DNA of 64,000 nt from Granulosicoccaceae bacterium. GTDB lineage: Bacteria > Pseudomonadota > Gammaproteobacteria > Granulosicoccales > Granulosicoccaceae. A program made the position numbers and the translations under genes. The notes below the pieces were generated by a model that had not been told where the DNA came from, did not search any database, and saw only the letters and a list, made by a program, of their open reading frames with translations. The stretch is taken from assembly GCA_020629835.1 (NCBI GenBank), contig JAHDCO010000005.1, positions 2,357 to 66,356 on the forward strand. Reading direction: 5' to 3'. Positions 60,299-64,000 of this stretch are shown in pieces (position 1 is the stretch's first letter; the number at the start of each line of letters is the position of its first letter).

Positions 60299-60823
60299 TT
60301 AAGTACCGCTGTCTAGTGCTTTGATAAGCGTTGCGTAAAACGTTTCGTACTCTTTAAGCCGGCTACGAATTTCTCGTTTATCTTTGGGCACCGCATCCCG
60401 TGTCTCTTGTATCGTTTTGTGGGCGCGCTCTGCTCGGTTTCTGGCTCGGGCAAAAAACGTGGTGTAAGGGTCTTCACTCAGACGAAAATAATCTTGTCTG
60501 TCGCCTGGTTTTGCCGTGCGTTCGATCACGCCCATTGCGGTCAACAAAGAAACGCTTGAACTCACGCTGCCACGACTGATCTGCAGCTCTTCTGCGATCT
60601 CACTAAACGAGTAATCCTTACCGTCGAATACCATCAGCCCCAGGATTCTGCCTGCAATGCGCGGTAGCGCTTCGGCCTGGGCGATGAGCCCACATTGTTC
60701 GATAAATTGCTCTCGCACGGCGGCGATTGAACGACTCAAAAGATGGTCCCAGCTCTCGGTGATACCTCGTATTAGACCAAAATCTGCGCAAGTTAGGTCA
60801 AAAAGCCCACGCTCTGTTGACAT
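60299..60823 (-). CDS. GbsR/MarR family transcriptional regulator
   Basis: About 174 residues from the ATG at 60823; a GTG two codons earlier is possible. The winged helix is ILGLMVFDGKDYSFSEIAEE followed by ISRGSVSSSVSLLTAMGVIE, with the wing in AKPGDRQDYFRLSED. The long helical C terminus is typical of GbsR-like proteins. It is divergent from the acyl-CoA dehydrogenase and fadB genes, with a clear palindrome between them, so it probably represses these fatty-acid oxidation genes. Confidence 0.88.
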   Translation of the reverse strand: MSTERGLFDLTCADFGLIRGITESWDHLLSRSIAAVREQFIEQCGLIAQAEALPRIAGRILGLMVFDGKDYSFSEIAEELQISRGSVSSSVSLLTAMGVIERTAKPGDRQDYFRLSEDPYTTFFARARNRAERAHKTIQETRDAVPKDKREIRSRLKEYETFYATLIKALDSGT

Positions 60824-60849
60824 CGTCACAGCACCGCCCTATCCTGTGT

Positions 60850-60867
60850 GTTCAGTTTAGACTGAAC
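60850..60867. promoter_or_regulatory. Palindromic operator GTTCAGT-TTAG-ACTGAAC
   Basis: A perfect 7-bp inverted repeat with a 4-bp spacer lies 27 bp upstream of the GbsR/MarR-type gene and about 150 bp before the acyl-CoA dehydrogenase gene. A second pair, GTTTAG (60855) and CTAAAC (60870), overlaps it. It is probably the regulator's own site. Confidence 0.65.
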
Positions 60868-61013
60868 GTACTAAACAATTTGATTGGATGTGGCTGATCG
60901 CACAGTTATGGCCCGCCAAATCAGACGCATTTTTTGAACTTAACCGAAGTCGCGCCGATATATTGAGTGGATTGGATCGCCTTCAGCCTAATTTCACTGT
61001 GGAGAGTTAGCCC

Positions 61014-62816
61014 ATGGCCGACGTAAAAGTGCCCTTACGAGATATGCATTTCAGCTTGCAGGAGGTGCTCAACTACACCTCGCGAAGCGCCGAGCTGGGT
61101 GGATTTGAAGCGGTGGATGAAGACACACTGAGCGCAGTGTTGGAAGAGGCGGCGAAGTTTGTTGAGCAGGAGCTTGCGCCCATCAATCAAAGCGGCGATC
61201 AGCAAGGCTGTCAATGGAATGACACCGTAGTGACCACACCGGATGGTTTCAAAGAGGCCTATGCTGCTTTTGTTGAAGGCGGTTGGGCCAGCTTATCGGC
61301 CGACACCGAATACGGTGGTCAGGGGTTACCCCCATCCATGGCTACCTTGCTGAGCGAAATGGCGGGAACGGCCAACTGGGCCTGGGCCATGTACCCGGGC
61401 TTAAGCCACGGCGCACATGCCACCATCACGGCGCACGGAAGTGAAGAACAGAAAGCCACGTATCTTGGCAAGTTAACCTCGGGTGAGTGGACAGGCACCA
61501 TGTGTTTGACTGAGTCTCACTGCGGCACAGACCTTGGCATGTTACGAACGCGCGCTGAGCCCAATGAAGACGGCAGCTATTCACTGCACGGCACCAAGAT
61601 TTTTATCTCAGCCGGTGAACACGATATGACGGACAACATCGTGCACATTGTGCTGGCTCGGCTACCGGATGCGCCTAAAGGCACAAAAGGCATCTCGTTA
61701 TTCATCGTGCCGAAATGCTTACCGGATGAAAACGGCGAAGCCGGAGAAAGGAACGGCGTGAGTTGTGGCTCAATTGAGCACAAGATGGGTATTCACGGCA
61801 ACGCGACGTGCTTATTGAATTTCGACGGTGCGAAAGGCTTTTTAATCGGCCCACCCAATCGCGGTTTAAATTGCATGTTCACGTTTATGAATGCAGCGCG
61901 CTTAGGTACTGCGCTGCAAGGCGTTGCACACGCAGAATTCGGTTATCAAAAATCGCTGGATTACGCTCGCGATCGGTTGCAGATGCGATCCTTATCGGGT
62001 CAGAAAAATCCGGATAAAAACGCTGACCCCATCATCGTTCACCCCGATGTGCGGCGTATGCTTTTAACGCAGAAAGCGTTTGCTGAGGGAGGGCGCTTGT
62101 TTGTGCATTCCTTAGCGATGGATGTTGACGTAACCGAGTCCGACGCTTCCCCTCAAGAGATTGGTAAAGCCGATGCGCGTCTGGCACTGCTAACACCGAT
62201 TGCCAAAGCGTTCTTAACTGAAACCGGTTTTGAGTCGGCCAACCTGGGATTACAGATCTTCGGTGGTCACGGATTTATTCAAGAGTGGGGCATGGAACAA
62301 AACGTCAGAGACTGCAGAATCTCTACGTTGTATGAGGGCACCACCGGCATCCAGGCGCTGGATTTATTAGGGCGCAAGATTGTTGGTTCACAGGGTGGCT
62401 TGCTGCGGCCGTTTTTAGCTGAAATCGCTGAGTTCTGCGATGCCCATGAGAATACCCGTGAAATGGCCAATGTGGTAGCAACGCTTCGAACGCATTGCGA
62501 CGAATGGGAAACCATCACAACCGACATCACCATGCGAGCGATGTCGAATGCGGATGAAATCGGCGCTGCTTCCGTGGATTACCTAATGTACGCGGGTTAT
62601 GTGGTACTGGCGTATTTCTGGGCACAATCACGAGCCACAGCGTTAAACGCTTTGGCGCAACCGACGTGCACTGAACACGATTTTTATCAGGCGAAATTAA
62701 CGACCTGTGACTACTATTTTGAAAAGTTGCTGCCGCGCACGCGTTCTTTGGTTGCCACCATGGATGCAGGTGCTGATCCGCTAATGGCACTCAACGCTGA
62801 CCACTTCCGCTTCTAA
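61014..62816 (+). CDS. Acyl-CoA dehydrogenase (FadE-like, long form)
   Basis: A 600-residue FAD enzyme making the first double bond in fatty-acid beta-oxidation. The usual core is present: LTSGEWTGTMCLTESHCGTD, KIFISAGEHD, and QIFGGHGFIQEWGMEQN followed by LYEGTTGIQALDLLGRKI. The catalytic glutamate is the E of YEGTTG. An extra C-terminal helical domain (about 470-600) is that of the long bacterial acyl-CoA dehydrogenases. fadB follows after 12 bp. Chain-length preference is unknown. Confidence 0.94.
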   Translation: MADVKVPLRDMHFSLQEVLNYTSRSAELGGFEAVDEDTLSAVLEEAAKFVEQELAPINQSGDQQGCQWNDTVVTTPDGFKEAYAAFVEGGWASLSADTEYGGQGLPPSMATLLSEMAGTANWAWAMYPGLSHGAHATITAHGSEEQKATYLGKLTSGEWTGTMCLTESHCGTDLGMLRTRAEPNEDGSYSLHGTKIFISAGEHDMTDNIVHIVLARLPDAPKGTKGISLFIVPKCLPDENGEAGERNGVSCGSIEHKMGIHGNATCLLNFDGAKGFLIGPPNRGLNCMFTFMNAARLGTALQGVAHAEFGYQKSLDYARDRLQMRSLSGQKNPDKNADPIIVHPDVRRMLLTQKAFAEGGRLFVHSLAMDVDVTESDASPQEIGKADARLALLTPIAKAFLTETGFESANLGLQIFGGHGFIQEWGMEQNVRDCRISTLYEGTTGIQALDLLGRKIVGSQGGLLRPFLAEIAEFCDAHENTREMANVVATLRTHCDEWETITTDITMRAMSNADEIGAASVDYLMYAGYVVLAYFWAQSRATALNALAQPTCTEHDFYQAKLTTCDYYFEKLLPRTRSLVATMDAGADPLMALNADHFRF

Positions 62817-62828
62817 AGGACACACGTT

Positions 62829-64000
62829 ATGGTATTTGAAGGCCAGTCACTCACGGTAGCTGAAGTTAAATCGGGGCTGTACAACATGTGCTTCGATCTG
62901 CAAGGATCGAGCGTGAACAAGTTTGACCAGGCAACGGTTAAGGAGCTCAAAAACGCGATAACCGCGTTGCAACGTCACGACGGCGTAAAGGGTTTGATGC
63001 TGACAAGCGCAAAGAGCAGCTTCTTCGTCGGTGCGGACATCTCTGAATTCGGTGAGTTGTTCAAAGCGCCTGAGAATGAAATTGTCGCCGAGCTCCTGGA
63101 GATCGATGCGTTATTCTCATCGCTAGAAGACTTACCGTACCCCACCGTTGCCGCAATAAACGGTGAAGCACTGGGCGGCGGGTTAGAAATTTGTTTAGCG
63201 TGTGATTACCGCATCATGACGCAGAAAGCCAAGATCGGTTTACCCGAAGTGAAGCTTGGCATATTGCCCGGTTGGGGCGGTACCGTACGCCTGCCCAGAA
63301 TCATTGGTGTCGATAACGCCATCGAATGGGTAGCCACCGGATCTAACAAACGTTCAGCCGCCGCACTCAAAGACGGCGCGGTAGACGCCGTTGTTGCAGA
63401 GGATCATCTGCGTGATGCGGCCATGCAATTATTGGAAGACTGCATCGCCGGCAAATTCGATCACTCGAAGCGGCGCGAAGAAAAACGTCAGCCGATCCCG
63501 CTATCCACGATTGAACGTACTATGGCGTTTACCAGTGCTCGTGGGGTCGTAGGCGCGAAAGCCGGGCCACATTACCCAGCGCCGATGAGCATCATCAGCG
63601 TCATGGAAAAGCACGCAAGCCTGGATAGGGATAACGCTTTCAAAGTGGAAGCCGCGGCCTTTGCAAAGCTCACAAAGTCTCCCGTGACGGCTGCGCTGAT
63701 TGGTATCTTTCTTAAAGACCAATACTTGAAGAAGCAAAGTAAGCACTTATCCAAAGGCGCTATTGATGTAAATAAAACGGCCGTTTTGGGTGCAGGCATC
63801 ATGGGGGGCGGGATCGCTTATCAATCCGCGTCCAGCGGTGTGCCGATCGTCATGAAAGACATCAATCAAAAAGCCATAGATGATGGCATTGCCGAATCAG
63901 ATAAGTTGTTTTTCAAACAAATTCAACGCGGGCGTTTGGATCAAAAAGCCGCCACAGCCGCGATGCATCGTATTCAACCGAGTTTAAGTTACGGTGAGTT
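62829..64000 (+). CDS. fadB: Fatty acid oxidation complex alpha subunit FadB, 5' part (cut by window end)
   Basis: Only the first about 390 codons are in the window. The enoyl-CoA hydratase half is complete: GADISEFGELF, AAINGEALGGGLEICLACDYR with the two catalytic glutamates' region, and GLPEVKLGILPGWGGTVRLP. The 3-hydroxyacyl-CoA dehydrogenase half begins with the NAD-binding motif VLGAGIMGGGIAYQSA near residue 320. The frame stays open to base 64000. The partner thiolase gene (fadA) is expected beyond the edge. Confidence 0.94.
   Translation, partial: MVFEGQSLTVAEVKSGLYNMCFDLQGSSVNKFDQATVKELKNAITALQRHDGVKGLMLTSAKSSFFVGADISEFGELFKAPENEIVAELLEIDALFSSLEDLPYPTVAAINGEALGGGLEICLACDYRIMTQKAKIGLPEVKLGILPGWGGTVRLPRIIGVDNAIEWVATGSNKRSAAALKDGAVDAVVAEDHLRDAAMQLLEDCIAGKFDHSKRREEKRQPIPLSTIERTMAFTSARGVVGAKAGPHYPAPMSIISVMEKHASLDRDNAFKVEAAAFAKLTKSPVTAALIGIFLKDQYLKKQSKHLSKGAIDVNKTAVLGAGIMGGGIAYQSASSGVPIVMKDINQKAIDDGIAESDKLFFKQIQRGRLDQKAATAAMHRIQPSLSYGE

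Overview
The window looks like a chromosomal segment of a marine, heterotrophic gammaproteobacterium. Three things suggest this. A complete beta-hydroxyaspartate cycle locus (bhcR-bhcABCD, 48.6-54.0 kb) is a route for glyoxylate/glycolate known from marine Proteobacteria. A proteobacterial GN-class sortase sits next to its VIT/vWA target protein (29.7-32.4 kb). The housekeeping genes (ndh, gnd, trpBA, fadB, ktrAB-type K+ uptake) are of proteobacterial type. No rRNA, tRNA or CRISPR array was seen. The genus cannot be fixed from sequence reading alone.

Layout. 0-0.8 kb: no gene, then a promoter with an overlapping palindrome. 0.8-3.6 kb: a HutC-type GntR regulator followed by an isolated trpBA pair. 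3.7-11.1 kb: a catabolic block with an Lrp-type regulator, 4-hydroxyphenylpyruvate dioxygenase, two tandem Rieske oxygenases, an aminotransferase, an FCD-type GntR regulator and an enolase-superfamily enzyme. 11.1-16.7 kb: a DUF3291 protein, NADH dehydrogenase II, YaiI and DUF952 proteins, then an FMO-like monooxygenase, RidA and a DUF1028 protein. 16.8-19.2 kb: a small membrane protein plus an OmpR-type two-component system behind 11-bp direct repeats. 19.2-23.4 kb: a DUF429 protein and a very long DUF937 / low-complexity / TM protein, followed by a 13-bp tandem-repeat array. 23.4-29.6 kb: glyoxalase-like protein, ArsR regulator, DUF305 and YHYH proteins, M24 peptidase, TauE/SafE exporter, 6-phosphogluconate dehydrogenase. 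29.7-38.0 kb: sortase pair, 1-Cys peroxiredoxin, and a five-gene branched-chain-amino-acid-type ABC transporter.

38.0-42.5 kb is the accessory region and the most interesting part. It holds an unrecognised protein with a HEPN-like R-x4-H motif, a two-gene unit (2-TM protein plus TIR-domain protein), and a second TIR protein with an unknown N-terminal domain. These genes are separated by two imperfect inverted repeats of about 100 bp. The two repeats share the same box layout and closely resemble integron attC sites. I read this as a small cluster of attC sites lacking an integrase, carrying putative defence cassettes and ended by a broken IS256-family transposase.

42.5-48.6 kb: PaaI-like thioesterase, an M19 dipeptidase homologue that has lost part of its metal site, CYTH, YciI and peroxiredoxin-like proteins, a SAF-domain oxidoreductase, cobO and a glyoxalase-like protein. 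48.6-54.0 kb: the beta-hydroxyaspartate cycle. Glyoxylate is aminated to glycine (BhcA), condensed with a second glyoxylate (BhcC), dehydrated to iminosuccinate (BhcB) and reduced to aspartate (BhcD). 54.0-60.2 kb: redoxin, KtrBA-type K+ uptake, DUF3429, HpcH/HpaI aldolase, LysR regulator and a secreted SnoaL-like protein. 60.3-64 kb: a GbsR/MarR-type regulator divergent from fatty-acid beta-oxidation genes (acyl-CoA dehydrogenase and fadB, the latter cut by the window end).
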